Part shown: piece after piece, positions 27,444 to 37,516 of the stretch
Layout: each line of letters opens with the position of its first letter
Position numbering within the stretch: the stretch's first letter is position 1
The notes under the pieces: model-generated
What the model was told of the DNA's origin: nothing
What the model saw: the letters and a program-made list of their open reading frames with translations, nothing else
Databases searched by the model: none
Made by a program: the position numbers and the translations under genes
Assembly (NCBI RefSeq): GCF_900104115.1
Contig: NZ_FNJM01000010.1
Location: 44,830-108,829, forward strand
Source: Clostridium gasigenes
Lineage (GTDB): Bacteria > Bacillota > Clostridia > Clostridiales > Clostridiaceae
Length of the DNA: 64,000 nt
Direction of reading: 5' to 3'

Positions 27444-28394
27444 ATGATAAAGAAAAATAAAATAAAAATAGCTATAATATCATTAATAATACTATTCGTA
27501 GGTATAACATATATTGTTGGGAAGATGGTTTATGATGGGTCTATAGGATCTAAACCAGAAGTTTCAGTGCAAGCAATGGCAGAATATTATGAATCTAACG
27601 AGGACAAGCTCCTAGAAAAACTGGCTAATTATAAACAGGAAAAGAAACTTATTAAAAGTGAAAAAAACGGATATGATATTGAAGTTTTAAATATAAAATC
27701 AAATAAAGAAACAAATAATTCGATGATAGTTGTTCATGGAATTGAGAGAAATTATCATGATGTATTAAATACAGCATTTAACTACTTAGAAAATGGTTAT
27801 AATGTAGTAGTATATAATCAAAGACAAACTGGAAATACTGGTGGAGACAATTACACTTTTGGATTATATGAAAGATTTGATTTAGATTCAGTTGTGGATT
27901 ATACAGCAGAAAGTTATAAAGATGGACTTCTTGGGGTTCATGGATTTTCAATGGGGGCGGCAACTGCAACTATGCATACAGAATTAAATGAAGAAAAGAA
28001 AAATGTTGATTTTTACATATTAGATGCACCATATCATACAATGAAAAGTGGAATAGAAATGGGTATAAAAAGAAAAGATATACCTTTACTACCTGTTGAG
28101 TATGCAACTTTTGCAGGGAGTGTTTATGCAAAGATAAAGTGTGGGTTTTCATATAATGATGTTAAACCATTTGAATCAGTAAAAAACATAACAACTCCAA
28201 TAATGTTAATACATGGAAGTGAAGATGATTACACATCAGTAGCTGGAAGCAAAATTATATATGATACAATACCTCATAATAAAAAGGAGTTATGGATTAT
28301 AGATGGATTAAAGCATTGTGAGGCTGATGATATAATTGAAGAGGAGTATTTTGAAAGAATATATAAATTTATAAGGGGAAAAATTAAGAACTAA
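27444..28394 (+). CDS. Membrane-anchored alpha/beta hydrolase
   Basis: About 316 residues. A single N-terminal membrane helix (IAIISLIILFVGITYIVG) anchors a catalytic domain outside the cell. Active-site residues: nucleophile Ser in VHGFSMGAA, Asp near GSEDDYTS, His in GLKHCEAD; oxyanion region VVHGIERN. The pattern resembles the YqkD/serine aminopeptidase-like lipases of Firmicutes. Substrate unknown. AGGAGGAATT precedes the ATG. Confidence 0.88.
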   Translation: MIKKNKIKIAIISLIILFVGITYIVGKMVYDGSIGSKPEVSVQAMAEYYESNEDKLLEKLANYKQEKKLIKSEKNGYDIEVLNIKSNKETNNSMIVVHGIERNYHDVLNTAFNYLENGYNVVVYNQRQTGNTGGDNYTFGLYERFDLDSVVDYTAESYKDGLLGVHGFSMGAATATMHTELNEEKKNVDFYILDAPYHTMKSGIEMGIKRKDIPLLPVEYATFAGSVYAKIKCGFSYNDVKPFESVKNITTPIMLIHGSEDDYTSVAGSKIIYDTIPHNKKELWIIDGLKHCEADDIIEEEYFERIYKFIRGKIKN

Positions 28395-28569
28395 AGCATA
28401 TTAAATAAATATAATTTCTTAATAAACCTATTATGAATAAAAAAGCCTATATAATTGTGAAATCTCATATTAATGTTATAATAAAGAGACAGTATAAATT
28501 TTAAAATAATTAAATTAGAATACTAAATAACAAGTTATAGAGTGTTTTAGAAAGAAAGGATATAAAAAT

Positions 28570-30768
28570 ATGGGAAAAATTTTAGTTTTTGCAGAGAAAC
28601 CAAGTGTAGGGAGAGAACTTGCTAAGGTTTTAAATTGTAATCAAAACAAGGGAAGTTATATAGAAGGAAGTAAATATGTAGTAACATGGGCACTTGGGCA
28701 CTTAGTTGGGCTTCAAGACCCTGAAGACTATGATGTAAAATATAAAAAGTGGAGCATGGAAACTCTTCCAATGATTCCAAAGCCAATGAAACTTACAGTA
28801 CTTAAAAAAACATCTAAACAATTTTATGAAGTTAAGAAATTAATGCTAAGATCTGACATAGACGAAATAATAATTGCAACTGATGCAGGGCGTGAAGGTG
28901 AACTTGTAGCTAGATGGACAATAGAAAAAGCTGGAGTTCGTAAACCAATAAAAAGATTATGGATATCATCACAAACTAATAAGGCTATTTTAGATGGGTT
29001 TAAAAACCTAAGACCTGGTAGTGAATATGTTAATCTTTATAAAGCGGCTGTATGTAGAGCAGAAGCCGATTGGGTTGTTGGGCTTAATGTAACAAGAGCA
29101 TTAACTTGTAAATATAACGCACAATTATCAGCAGGTAGAGTTCAATCTCCAACACTTGCGATGATAGTTCAAAGAGAAGAAGACATTAAAAGCTTTAAAC
29201 CTAAAAATTATTATACAATTACAGCTAAAAACAATAATGTTTCACTTCAATGGGTAAATAATAATAACACTCAAAGTATTTTTGAAGAAAGCACAGCTAA
29301 TAATATTTTAACTAAGGTTAAAGGAAGAGATGCAAAAGTAGTTAGTGTTACAGAAAGTCTTAAGAAAAAATTATCACCAGCTCTTTATGATTTAACAGAA
29401 CTTCAAAGAGATGGTAATAAAATTTGGGGATATTCTGCAAAACAAACTCTTTCAATTATGCAAAGACTTTATGAAAACCATAAGGTACTTACATACCCAA
29501 GAACAGATTCAAGATATATTACAACTGATGTAGTAGCTACATTGCCAGATAGGTTAAAAGCAATATCAATAGGGGCTTATAGAGCTGCTGCAACTCAAAT
29601 ATTAAATGGTAGAATTGTAGCAAATAAAAGTTTTGTGGATAATAGTAGAGTATCAGATCATCACGCTATAATTCCAACAGAAGAAAGACCAAATTTAACT
29701 AACCTTAGCACTGAAGAAAAGCATATTTATGACTTAGTAATTAAAAGATTCTTAAGCGTAATGATGCCTCCTTTTGAATATTTACAAACAAACATAGAAA
29801 CTGAGATAAATGGTGAAAAGTTTGTAGCTAAAGGAAAAGTTATAAAGTCTAAGGGTTGGAAAGCAGCTTATGATAGAGAAGATATGGAAGATGGTCCTAG
29901 TGAAGACGGGTTAAAGGATCAAGTCCTTCCATTATTAAAGAAGGGTGATACGCTGGAAATTAATTCAGTAGATTCAAATAAACTTCAAACAAAAGCACCA
30001 GCTAGATTTAATGAAGGAACTCTTTTATCTGCAATGGAAAACCCTCAAAAGTTTATATCTGTAGATAAAGATTCAGCAAGAACTCTTGGAGCAACAGGTG
30101 GGCTTGGAACAGTTGCAACTAGAGCAGACATAATTGAAAAACTATTTAACTCATTCTCATTAGAAAAGAAGGGTAAAGAAATAGTTCCAACAGCAAAGGC
30201 AAAACAACTTATGGAACTTGTTCCAAGTGAACTTAAATCACCATTACTAACTGCAAAGTGGGAAGGTGACTTAGAAGATATAAGTAAAGGACGCAAGGAT
30301 GCAGAAAAGTTCTTAGTAGATATGAGAAACTATGCAACTGCATTAGTACAGAATGTTAAAGTTAATGGAAACAAGTTTGTTCATGAGAATATTACAGGTA
30401 AGAAATGTCCTAGTTGTGGAAAATATATGTTAGAAGTTAAAAATAAAATTGGTGTAATGAATGTATGCCAAGATAGAGAATGTGGACATAGAGAAGGGGT
30501 AAGCAGAACTACAAATGCTAGATGCCCAGAATGTAAAAAGAAGTTAGAACTTAGAGGGCATGGAGACGGTCAAATATATGTTTGTCCAGGAACTAGCTGT
30601 AACTTTAGAGAAAAAGCAGTTCAATTTAACAAAAGATTTAGTAATACGGGTAAAGTTGATAAGAGAGAAGTAAGTAACTACATGAATAAGATGAAAAAGG
30701 AAGCTGAAGAGGGGCTAGATAACCCATTTGCAGCATTACTTGGGAATATGAAATTTGATAATAAATAA
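28570..30768 (+). CDS. topB: DNA topoisomerase III
   Basis: Type IA topoisomerase that decatenates DNA and resolves single-strand links, often acting with RecQ. 732 residues. Toprim domain FAEKPSVGRELA and ATDAGREGELVARW; catalytic Tyr in LTYPRTDSRYIT; SAGRVQSPTLAMIV. The C-terminus has two four-cysteine ribbons (CPSCGKYM...CQDRECGH and CPECKKK...CPGTSC). AAAGGATATAAAAAT precedes the ATG. Likely co-transcribed with ywbE 19 bp downstream. Confidence 0.96.
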   Translation: MGKILVFAEKPSVGRELAKVLNCNQNKGSYIEGSKYVVTWALGHLVGLQDPEDYDVKYKKWSMETLPMIPKPMKLTVLKKTSKQFYEVKKLMLRSDIDEIIIATDAGREGELVARWTIEKAGVRKPIKRLWISSQTNKAILDGFKNLRPGSEYVNLYKAAVCRAEADWVVGLNVTRALTCKYNAQLSAGRVQSPTLAMIVQREEDIKSFKPKNYYTITAKNNNVSLQWVNNNNTQSIFEESTANNILTKVKGRDAKVVSVTESLKKKLSPALYDLTELQRDGNKIWGYSAKQTLSIMQRLYENHKVLTYPRTDSRYITTDVVATLPDRLKAISIGAYRAAATQILNGRIVANKSFVDNSRVSDHHAIIPTEERPNLTNLSTEEKHIYDLVIKRFLSVMMPPFEYLQTNIETEINGEKFVAKGKVIKSKGWKAAYDREDMEDGPSEDGLKDQVLPLLKKGDTLEINSVDSNKLQTKAPARFNEGTLLSAMENPQKFISVDKDSARTLGATGGLGTVATRADIIEKLFNSFSLEKKGKEIVPTAKAKQLMELVPSELKSPLLTAKWEGDLEDISKGRKDAEKFLVDMRNYATALVQNVKVNGNKFVHENITGKKCPSCGKYMLEVKNKIGVMNVCQDRECGHREGVSRTTNARCPECKKKLELRGHGDGQIYVCPGTSCNFREKAVQFNKRFSNTGKVDKREVSNYMNKMKKEAEEGLDNPFAALLGNMKFDNK

Positions 30769-30787
30769 AGAAAGTGAGATATAAATT

Positions 30788-30979
30788 ATGGATGGAACAA
30801 ATAGATCAAATATAAAAATTGGCGGGAAAGTTTTAGTTGTACAAAAGCAAGATCAACGTAGTGGGAAATTAACAGAGGGACTAGTTAAAAGAATACTTAC
30901 AAATTCAGCAAACCATCATCATGGCTGCAAAGTTATGCTTGAAGATGGAATTGTAGGAAGAGTGCAAAAGATATTATAA
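30788..30979 (+). CDS. ywbE: YwbE family protein
   Basis: 63 residues, the full length of this conserved family (DUF2196). The core RSGKLTEGLVKRILTNSA and HHHGCKVMLEDGIVGRVQKI match B. subtilis YwbE. The fold is predicted to be a small beta barrel of KOW/SH3 type; function unknown. It follows topB closely and is ended by a strong terminator. Confidence 0.92.
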   Translation: MDGTNRSNIKIGGKVLVVQKQDQRSGKLTEGLVKRILTNSANHHHGCKVMLEDGIVGRVQKIL

Positions 30980-30990
30980 AATATTATAAA

Positions 30991-31030
30991 ATAAAATGTT
31001 GGTATAATTTATCAACATTTTATTTTTTTT
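30991..31030 (+). terminator. Terminator of topB-ywbE
   Basis: ATAAAATGTTG (30991-31001) pairs with CAACATTTTAT (31013-31023), followed by eight T. Confidence 0.88.
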
Positions 31031-31229
31031 TAGCTTTATAACGTAATAATGTTTTTCTATAAGGTAGAAAATAATAAAAAAATATAATTAATTTTCAAAA
31101 AAATAGAAATAATTTACAAATAATGAGTATAATATATGTATAGGGTTCTTTTAAAATGTACATGATACTTTTTACTGTTATTTTTTTCAGTTCCCTAATA
31201 AAATATATCATGAGATACGGAGGAATAAA

Positions 31230-31373
31230 ATGGTGAATATAAACAATACTAAGATTGTTATATGTAGTAAATGTGGAACTGAGAATGTTGTAGATGATAA
31301 TAATAAATTTATATTATGTACACAATGTAAATCTATAAAAAAAATAAAAGATAGCAAAATTGAATGTTATTAG
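31230..31373 (+). CDS. Tiny zinc-ribbon protein
   Basis: 47 residues, starting MVNINNTKIVICSKCGTENV. TACGGAGGAATAAA gives an excellent ribosome site. Two CxxC knuckles (CSKC and CTQC, 14 residues apart) form a zinc ribbon in nearly the whole protein. It lies alone between two terminators, so it is a free-standing gene. No function known; nucleic-acid or protein binding is typical of the fold. Confidence 0.75.
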   Translation: MVNINNTKIVICSKCGTENVVDDNNKFILCTQCKSIKKIKDSKIECY

Positions 31374-31407
31374 TGCTAGGATAAGAAGCTCTCTTAACAT
31401 GAAAAAT

Positions 31408-31448
31408 AAAAAAAAGTAGTCGATTAAATAAAATCCACTGCTTTTTTT
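31408..31448. terminator. Hairpin between the zinc-ribbon gene and the histidine kinase gene
   Basis: AAAAAAAGTAGT (ending 31420) pairs with ACTGCTTTTTTT (31437-31448). A and T runs on both sides let it serve both converging transcripts. Confidence 0.65.
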
Positions 31449-31453
31449 ATTAT

Positions 31454-32953
31454 TTATTCACAATCACTAGAGTCACCTTTACTTAGAGTAAAACTAAAAT
31501 CTACACCTGAATTTGTATTTTTAATAGTATAAGCACTTTTATGTAGATTTAGAATTCTTTCAACAATTGATAGTCCAAGCCCTGTGCTATTATCGGTTCT
31601 TTTTCTCGATTTATCAATTCTATAGAATTTAGAATAAATATTTTCAAGTTCGTCATTAGGAATTGATGCCCCTGTATTCTCAATAGAAATTAGAAAATCA
31701 GAATTTTTATCAATTACAGATATAATAACTGTTTCTCCACTTGGAGTATATTTTAAAGTGTTTGTAAAAAGATTAGTTAACACCTGATCAAGTTGAAAAA
31801 TATCACCGTTCACATAAGCATATGGAATAGTATAATTAAAAACTACTTTAATTTCTTTTTCTTTAAAATTAAGAGTGTGTTTATTTATAATTTTATTAAT
31901 AAGTCTTAATATATTAAAGTTTTCAATATTAAGTTCAATAGTTCCTGATTCTAATTTAGAAAGCTCTAGCATATCTGAAACAAGTTTACTCATTTTATGA
32001 GATTCATCAATAATTGTTTCTATATATAAATCTAAATCTTTTCCAGAAACAATACCATCTTTTATTCCTTCCGCATAGCCCTCTATAATTCCAATTGGAG
32101 TTTTTAATTCATGGGATACCCCAGCAACAAAATCTTTTCTAAGGTTCTCAAGTTTTCTTTCTTTATCAATATCATCCTCAAGCTTTTTGTTTTTATTTTT
32201 TAAATCTGTAAGGGCATCTTTAAGATTAGAGGATAAAAAGTTTAATGTTTTACCAAGATATCCTATTTCATCTTCAGAATTAACTTCACACTTAGCACTA
32301 AAATCCATAGAAGACATTTTTATTGCTACCTTGTTAATTTTAAGAAGAGGCTTCGAAATAAGATTAGCATATAGATAGGCTAAAAAAATTCCTAGAAGTA
32401 GAAATCCAAAAATTAAATATTTATAAAAATCTCTAATTACAAGAGCCGCTTCTTCTATTGGTTGAGTAGGGGATACTGAAATAATTAATGAATCATTATC
32501 CTGGGATAATGACATAGGAGCTATTACTCCTATTTTTTTATTGTCACTACCAGCATTTTTAAATACTGTAGTTTTTGTTTTGTTAGAAGATAATACCTCA
32601 TTAATTAAAGCCTTATTGGATAAAAGTTCGCTACAGAAAGCTGTAAGTGTTTTAGCATCTTCATTTTGATTATCTCCACCAGCTATATAAATACCGTTTG
32701 TAGAGAAAATAGCTATTTTTGAGTTATTTCTATGTTCGTAGTCAGTTAAGGCTTTACTTAAGCTAATATTATCAGATATTTGATATGCATAAAGGGTTCT
32801 GAAATTATTCACTTCATGAACTAGTTGATTAGTCTTCTTTGAGAAATAAAACCTTTCAAAGAATAATAATTGAAATAATATTGATGATACAATAAGAGTA
32901 AGAATTAGTCCGAAAGTAATTGTGAATATTTTTTTAGAAATACTTTTACTCAT
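31454..32953 (-). CDS. Sensor histidine kinase, membrane-bound
   Basis: About 499 residues. TM1 (FTITFGLILTLIVSSILF), an extracytoplasmic sensor domain of roughly 135 residues, TM2 (YLIFGFLLLGIFLAYLYA), HAMP, HisKA with phosphoacceptor His281 in GVSHELKTPIG, and HATPase with TNLFTNTLKYTP, GASIP and STGLGLSIVERIL. The ATG at 32953 overlaps the end of the response regulator gene, with GAGGGC as ribosome site; the longer reading from 32983 is unlikely. Partner of the regulator encoded just upstream. Signal unknown. Confidence 0.93.
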   Translation of the reverse strand: MSKSISKKIFTITFGLILTLIVSSILFQLLFFERFYFSKKTNQLVHEVNNFRTLYAYQISDNISLSKALTDYEHRNNSKIAIFSTNGIYIAGGDNQNEDAKTLTAFCSELLSNKALINEVLSSNKTKTTVFKNAGSDNKKIGVIAPMSLSQDNDSLIISVSPTQPIEEAALVIRDFYKYLIFGFLLLGIFLAYLYANLISKPLLKINKVAIKMSSMDFSAKCEVNSEDEIGYLGKTLNFLSSNLKDALTDLKNKNKKLEDDIDKERKLENLRKDFVAGVSHELKTPIGIIEGYAEGIKDGIVSGKDLDLYIETIIDESHKMSKLVSDMLELSKLESGTIELNIENFNILRLINKIINKHTLNFKEKEIKVVFNYTIPYAYVNGDIFQLDQVLTNLFTNTLKYTPSGETVIISVIDKNSDFLISIENTGASIPNDELENIYSKFYRIDKSRKRTDNSTGLGLSIVERILNLHKSAYTIKNTNSGVDFSFTLSKGDSSDCE

Positions 32954-33623
32954 TATTGCCCTCGAATCTATAACCACTACCACGAACTGTAATAATATAA
33001 GAAGATTTTTCCTTAAGTTTTTCTCTTAATCTCTTTATATTAGTATCAACTGTTCTAATATCTCCATAATAATCGATTCCCCATACTTTATCTAAAATGA
33101 TATCACGTGATAAAGCTATACCTTTATTATCAGAAAGGTAGGTTAATAGCTCGAATTCTTTAGGGGATAGGTTAATTATTTCATTGTTTATTTTCACCTC
33201 ATGAGATAGTTTATTTATAGTTAAACCGTTAAAGTCATTTGTAATTGAAACTTTATCTTCAGAAGTTCTCTTAAGCAGTGCTTTAACTTTAGCAATAAGT
33301 ACTTTGGGTGAGAAGGGTTTAGTGATATAGTCATCTGCACCAACTTCATAGCCAAAAAGTTTGTCGTCTTCCTCACTTTTGGCAGTTAATAAAATAATTG
33401 GCACATTAGAAACCTCTCTTATTGTTTGTAAAACTGTAATTCCATCAACTTTAGGCATCATTATATCAAGAAGTATTAAATCTACCTCATTTTCTTGAAA
33501 GGCCTTAAGACCTAAATCTCCATCCTCGGCTTCTATTATGTTAAATCCTTCTTTAGCAAAATAATCTCTAAGAAGAAATCTAATTCTAAGTTCATCTTCA
33601 ATAATTAAAATATTTTTACTCAT
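32946..33623 (-). CDS. OmpR-family response regulator
   Basis: 225 residues. Receiver domain with acidic pair ED near residues 9-10, phosphorylated Asp53 in LILLDIMMP, Thr in LLTAK and Lys in ITKPFSP. C-terminal winged helix (LSPKEFELLTYLSDN, RTVDTNIKRLREKL, VRGSGYRFE). AACGGAGGCTATA precedes the ATG. First gene of the two-component operon, overlapping the kinase gene by 8 bp. The closest named group would be PhoP/WalR-like, but targets are not visible. Confidence 0.95.
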   Translation of the reverse strand: MSKNILIIEDELRIRFLLRDYFAKEGFNIIEAEDGDLGLKAFQENEVDLILLDIMMPKVDGITVLQTIREVSNVPIILLTAKSEEDDKLFGYEVGADDYITKPFSPKVLIAKVKALLKRTSEDKVSITNDFNGLTINKLSHEVKINNEIINLSPKEFELLTYLSDNKGIALSRDIILDKVWGIDYYGDIRTVDTNIKRLREKLKEKSSYIITVRGSGYRFEGNNE

Positions 33624-33806
33624 TATAGCCTCCGTTAATAATATGTATTTGAAATGTTACTTAAGCTTAGTATATTATAATATAATGTCAAATTGAAGAC
33701 AAATATATTATTATACTTTATTTTAGTTAAATATATATGGTTTTTAGTATATAATGATAGTATAATAATAAGTCTAAAGAAAAATTAAAGGAATGGGTGT
33801 ATATAC

Positions 33807-35048
33807 ATGTTAAAGTTAAATTTTGATGTCAAAAGACATTTTTTAGATAATGGATTGGAAGTATTAACTATAAAAAAGGATACTCAAATAGCGTCAGTAA
33901 ATGTTGGTATTAGTGTAGGATCTTTATATGAAAATAAAGAAGAAAAAGGGATAGCACATTTTATTGAACATATGTTATTTAAAGGAACAAAAAAGAGAAG
34001 TTATGAAAAAATTAATGATGATTTAGAACTTTTAGGGGGAGAGTACAATGCATATACTGATTATGCAGCCACTGTTTACACTATTAGCTGTTTAACAGAA
34101 GAAATTAAAAATGGAGTAGAAATTTTAAGCGATATGATAATAAACTCTGCCTTTATAGAAGATGAAGTAGAAAAAGAAAGAGGAGTTATTTTAGCTGAAA
34201 TTAGGACGAGTAAGGATGATATTGAGGATTTAAGTTTTAAGAGAATTAATGAAGAAGCTTTTGAAAATAGTCCATTAAGATATGATGTTGCAGGTCTTGA
34301 AGGAAATGTAAAGACTTATAGTAAAAGTGATTTGGAAAAATTTTATAGTAAATATTATGTTCCAAATAACGCAGTAATAACAATAGTGTCATCTTTTGAC
34401 CATGAAGAATCTTTACAAACAGTTTTAAAGTGGTTTAGCCCTTGGAAAAAAGGAGAAGATATTAAAAGAGATATTATAGAAGAAAAGAATATAGAGAAAA
34501 TAGTAACAACAGAAAAAGCCAATATAGAGCAAAGTACAATAGTGTATCTATATACTTTCTATGACTTAGATAAAAAATATGAATTGCCTCTTAGGATATT
34601 AAATCATAGACTTGGAGAAAGTGCTAATTCGCTATTGTTTAGAGAAGTTAGAGAAAATAAGGGGTTAGCCTATGATATTTATACAAACTTAGATATGACT
34701 AAAAATGTTAAAACTTTATATATTTATACAGCAGTTGGAGAAGATGATGTGGATGGCGCATTACAAGCTATAGATGCAACTTTAGAAGGGATAAAAAATA
34801 GAAGTATACCTATTGGAGATAGAGATTTAACATTAATGAAAAAGGTTCATAAAACAGCAGTAATTTCTACTTTAGAAGATCCATCAGAATTATGTAACTA
34901 TATACTTCACCAATCTTTAGAGGGAGAAGATATACATGAATTTGTAAAAGATATGGAGAGATTAAATAATTTAGATACTAATAAAATTTATGAAGTTTCC
35001 AAAGAGGTTTTAAAAAATCCTACAATTCATATATTAAAATCATCTTAA
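33807..35048 (+). CDS. M16-family zinc peptidase (insulinase/processing-peptidase type)
   Basis: 413 residues, the length of the single-chain bacterial M16B peptidases. The inverted zinc motif HxxEH is in IAHFIEHMLFKGT, with the distal Glu in the ERGVILAEI stretch. The second M16 half has RENKGLAYDIYT. No signal peptide. It is followed 13 bp later by recX. B. subtilis relatives (MlpA/YmxG) lie near spore and polynucleotide phosphorylase genes; a function here is not evident. Confidence 0.92.
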   Translation: MLKLNFDVKRHFLDNGLEVLTIKKDTQIASVNVGISVGSLYENKEEKGIAHFIEHMLFKGTKKRSYEKINDDLELLGGEYNAYTDYAATVYTISCLTEEIKNGVEILSDMIINSAFIEDEVEKERGVILAEIRTSKDDIEDLSFKRINEEAFENSPLRYDVAGLEGNVKTYSKSDLEKFYSKYYVPNNAVITIVSSFDHEESLQTVLKWFSPWKKGEDIKRDIIEEKNIEKIVTTEKANIEQSTIVYLYTFYDLDKKYELPLRILNHRLGESANSLLFREVRENKGLAYDIYTNLDMTKNVKTLYIYTAVGEDDVDGALQAIDATLEGIKNRSIPIGDRDLTLMKKVHKTAVISTLEDPSELCNYILHQSLEGEDIHEFVKDMERLNNLDTNKIYEVSKEVLKNPTIHILKSS

Positions 35049-35061
35049 GGTGGCAATAATT

Positions 35062-35700
35062 ATGGGTATAATAACAAAAATAGAAGCTCAAAAGAGAAAT
35101 AAAGAAAGAGTTAATATTTATATTGATGAGGAATATGCATTTTCTTTAAGTGCAGAGATTGTTTATAAACAAGGTTTAGTAGCTAAAATGCAGGTAGATA
35201 GTGAAGCTTTAGGTAATCTCGCTGAAGAAGAAGGCTTTTTAAAATGTAAGGGTTCAGCCCTTAGAATAATTGAGAGAACTTATAAAACTGAAAAAGAAAT
35301 AAGAGATAAACTACTTTTAAAAGAATTTGATATTGATTCAATTGAGAGAACGATAGAGTTTTTAAAAGAATATAATTTACTAAACGATGAAGACTATGTA
35401 AGAATGTATGTTAAAGATAAAATGAAAAATCAAGGGCAAAATAAAATAAAATATGCTCTTATACAAAAAGGTATTAGTGAAGAATTAATTAAAAAAGAAG
35501 TTTCTAAATTAAATGAGGATTCACAAAAAGAAATAGCTTATGACCTTGCAGTTAAAAAATATAATTTATTAACTAAAAGAGAAGATGATAAATATAAATT
35601 ATCACAAAAAATCTATAGGTTTTTAACAGCTAAGGGATATGATTATGCTATTGTGGGAGAGGTTGTTAAAAAGGTTGTTAATTCAAAGGAACTATACTAA
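35062..35700 (+). CDS. recX: Regulatory protein RecX
   Basis: Modulates RecA filaments. About 212 residues with the three-helix RecX repeats: ALRIIERTYKTEKEIRDKL, then EYNLLNDEDYVRMYV and KYALIQKGISEELI. The N-terminal 55 residues (GIITKIEAQKRNKERVNIYI) are the beta-rich extension common in Firmicutes. AAGGTGG places the start at ATG 35062; the in-frame GTG at 35050 overlaps that site. Confidence 0.92.
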   Translation: MGIITKIEAQKRNKERVNIYIDEEYAFSLSAEIVYKQGLVAKMQVDSEALGNLAEEEGFLKCKGSALRIIERTYKTEKEIRDKLLLKEFDIDSIERTIEFLKEYNLLNDEDYVRMYVKDKMKNQGQNKIKYALIQKGISEELIKKEVSKLNEDSQKEIAYDLAVKKYNLLTKREDDKYKLSQKIYRFLTAKGYDYAIVGEVVKKVVNSKELY

Positions 35701-35783
35701 AATAAGAAATCTTCAAAAAAATATATACAAATAGTGTTTTTTAAAATATCAAATATATTTTAAAATGACTAAAGGAGAAGCTA

Positions 35784-36851
35784 ATGAAGGGTAATTTATC
35801 ATATGTTTTATGTTTTGCACTATTATTTATTGCAATTAGAGGAAGCGTAAAAGAATCATTAGAAGGGCGTAACTCAAAATATGCCTTAGATAGGTTAGTA
35901 TATTATTTTGCGGTTTTTATAACATTTTTAATTATGATGTTGAGTCTAGATAAACTATATATTGGTATATTAAAAATTAGTAGTAATTATTTAAATATAG
36001 TAAATATAAATAGTAATATAGTAAAAATAGTGGGACTTACATTAGTGTTTTTATTAGGTCAATTTATAATTTACAAAATATTACTTGTGTTATCTAGTCC
36101 ATTGATTAAAGCGTATTCTCTTTTCTTATCTAAAGGAAAAGGTAGAATAATAATATTCTCTACTATTTTTGGGTTTATTAAGGGCTTAATTATTATATTA
36201 ATTTTATTTATTGGAGTTAGTGCTTTTAATAATACTGTTGGTATTAATAATAATATAAATATTTTTACAAATATAAAGGGATATAATACAGTTCAACAAC
36301 TAATGGCAACTAATAGACCTGTAATTTCTAATGAAGAATATAAAGAGTATTCACAGTCAGGTGCAAATATAATAATCTATTATAACGGAGTTACTTTGGA
36401 AGATGGGATAAAATCAACAGATAAAATTGATAAAAAAGCAGTTGATTTAGTTAAAAATATTAAAACAGATAGGGAAATAGCTAAAAGACTATATGCTTGG
36501 ATTGGATCAAATGTAGAATATGATTTTGATAAAGCAAATAGAGCTTTAAGCAATGATAATTTAAGTAATAGCGGAGCTATAGAAGCCTTTAACACAAAGA
36601 GGGGGATATGTTTCGATTACGCTTGTCTTTACGTTGCTATGGCTAGGAAAGCAGGACTAAAGGTGAGAATAATTACAGGCCAAGGGTTTGATGGTAAAAA
36701 TTATGGACCTCATGCGTGGAATGAAGTTTATATTGAAGAGGAAGGTAAATGGATTAATGTAGATCCTACTTTCTATTTTGCGGGAGATTATTTTGATAAT
36801 AAAGATTTTGATAAAGACCATATAAAAGAAAGTGTAGCTGGAGAATGGTAA
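35784..36851 (+). CDS. Membrane protein with a transglutaminase-like domain
   Basis: 355 residues. About three to four hydrophobic segments in the first 160 residues, then a transglutaminase-core domain: catalytic Cys in TKRGICFDYACLY, His in GPHAWNEVYI and Asp in WINVDPTFY. Domains of this kind act as proteases or cross-linkers. The triad is complete, so activity is likely. Substrate unknown. AAAGGAGAAGCTA precedes the ATG. Confidence 0.9.
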   Translation: MKGNLSYVLCFALLFIAIRGSVKESLEGRNSKYALDRLVYYFAVFITFLIMMLSLDKLYIGILKISSNYLNIVNINSNIVKIVGLTLVFLLGQFIIYKILLVLSSPLIKAYSLFLSKGKGRIIIFSTIFGFIKGLIIILILFIGVSAFNNTVGINNNINIFTNIKGYNTVQQLMATNRPVISNEEYKEYSQSGANIIIYYNGVTLEDGIKSTDKIDKKAVDLVKNIKTDREIAKRLYAWIGSNVEYDFDKANRALSNDNLSNSGAIEAFNTKRGICFDYACLYVAMARKAGLKVRIITGQGFDGKNYGPHAWNEVYIEEEGKWINVDPTFYFAGDYFDNKDFDKDHIKESVAGEW

Positions 36852-36861
36852 GATAAATAGT

Positions 36862-36897
36862 AAAAACGTCATAACCTAGGTTATGACGTTTTTTTAT
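36862..36897. terminator. Bidirectional terminator overlapping the TPR gene end
   Basis: A perfect palindrome centred at 36877/36878 (AAAAACGTCATAACC, TA, then its complement) followed by T. The last codons and stop of the minus-strand TPR gene lie in its right arm. Confidence 0.85.
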
Positions 36898-37237
36898 TTT
36901 TAGACATAATTAAATTAATTGCTTTTTCACAATCTACATCCTTGGAATCTAATGACCAAGCCATGTTAAAGTAAATTAAGGCTTTATTAGTATCTTCTTT
37001 CATAGCATAGCAATAAGCTAGGTTAAAGAAGTATTTACTTTCTTTTTGAATAGACAGAGCATTTTTTATCATTGCAATAGCATTATCAAAATCTTTAAGT
37101 TTTATAAAGCATACACCAGAATTATAGCAAGAACAGGCCTCATTTTCACCAGTAGCTATTGCTTTTTTATAATGTGTAAGAGCTTTAGAATATTCTTTTG
37201 TGTTATAAAAATTATTGCCTTCATTAAAGTTACTCAT
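36881..37237 (-). CDS. Small tetratricopeptide-repeat protein
   Basis: 118 residues with about three TPR units: FYNTKEYSKALTHYKKAI, CYNSGVCFIKLKDFDNAIAM and FFNLAYCYAMKEDTNKALIYF. Probably a protein-interaction module in the cytoplasm. TTTGGAGGTATAA precedes the ATG. The stop codon is inside the shared terminator. No partner is evident from neighbours. Confidence 0.87.
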   Translation of the reverse strand: MSNFNEGNNFYNTKEYSKALTHYKKAIATGENEACSCYNSGVCFIKLKDFDNAIAMIKNALSIQKESKYFFNLAYCYAMKEDTNKALIYFNMAWSLDSKDVDCEKAINLIMSKNKKTS

Positions 37238-37516
37238 TTATACCTCCAAATGTTTAGAAAATTTATAAAATACATTTAGATTATAGACAGTAGTGTTATT
37301 TTATATTCAATTATATATATTTAATTTTAAATTAGAATAGTACAAAGTTTCATTAATAACTTAATAAAAATGTGAAAAACTAATAAAAATAAAAGAATTC
37401 GACATAATTATTAAATTTAGCTTTATTTTTTTGCATTCCTCTACTATAATATATTTAGGTTTTTTCTTTAGGTATTTAAAATAAATTTACTAGAAGAGTG
37501 GGTTGATATTTATTTT

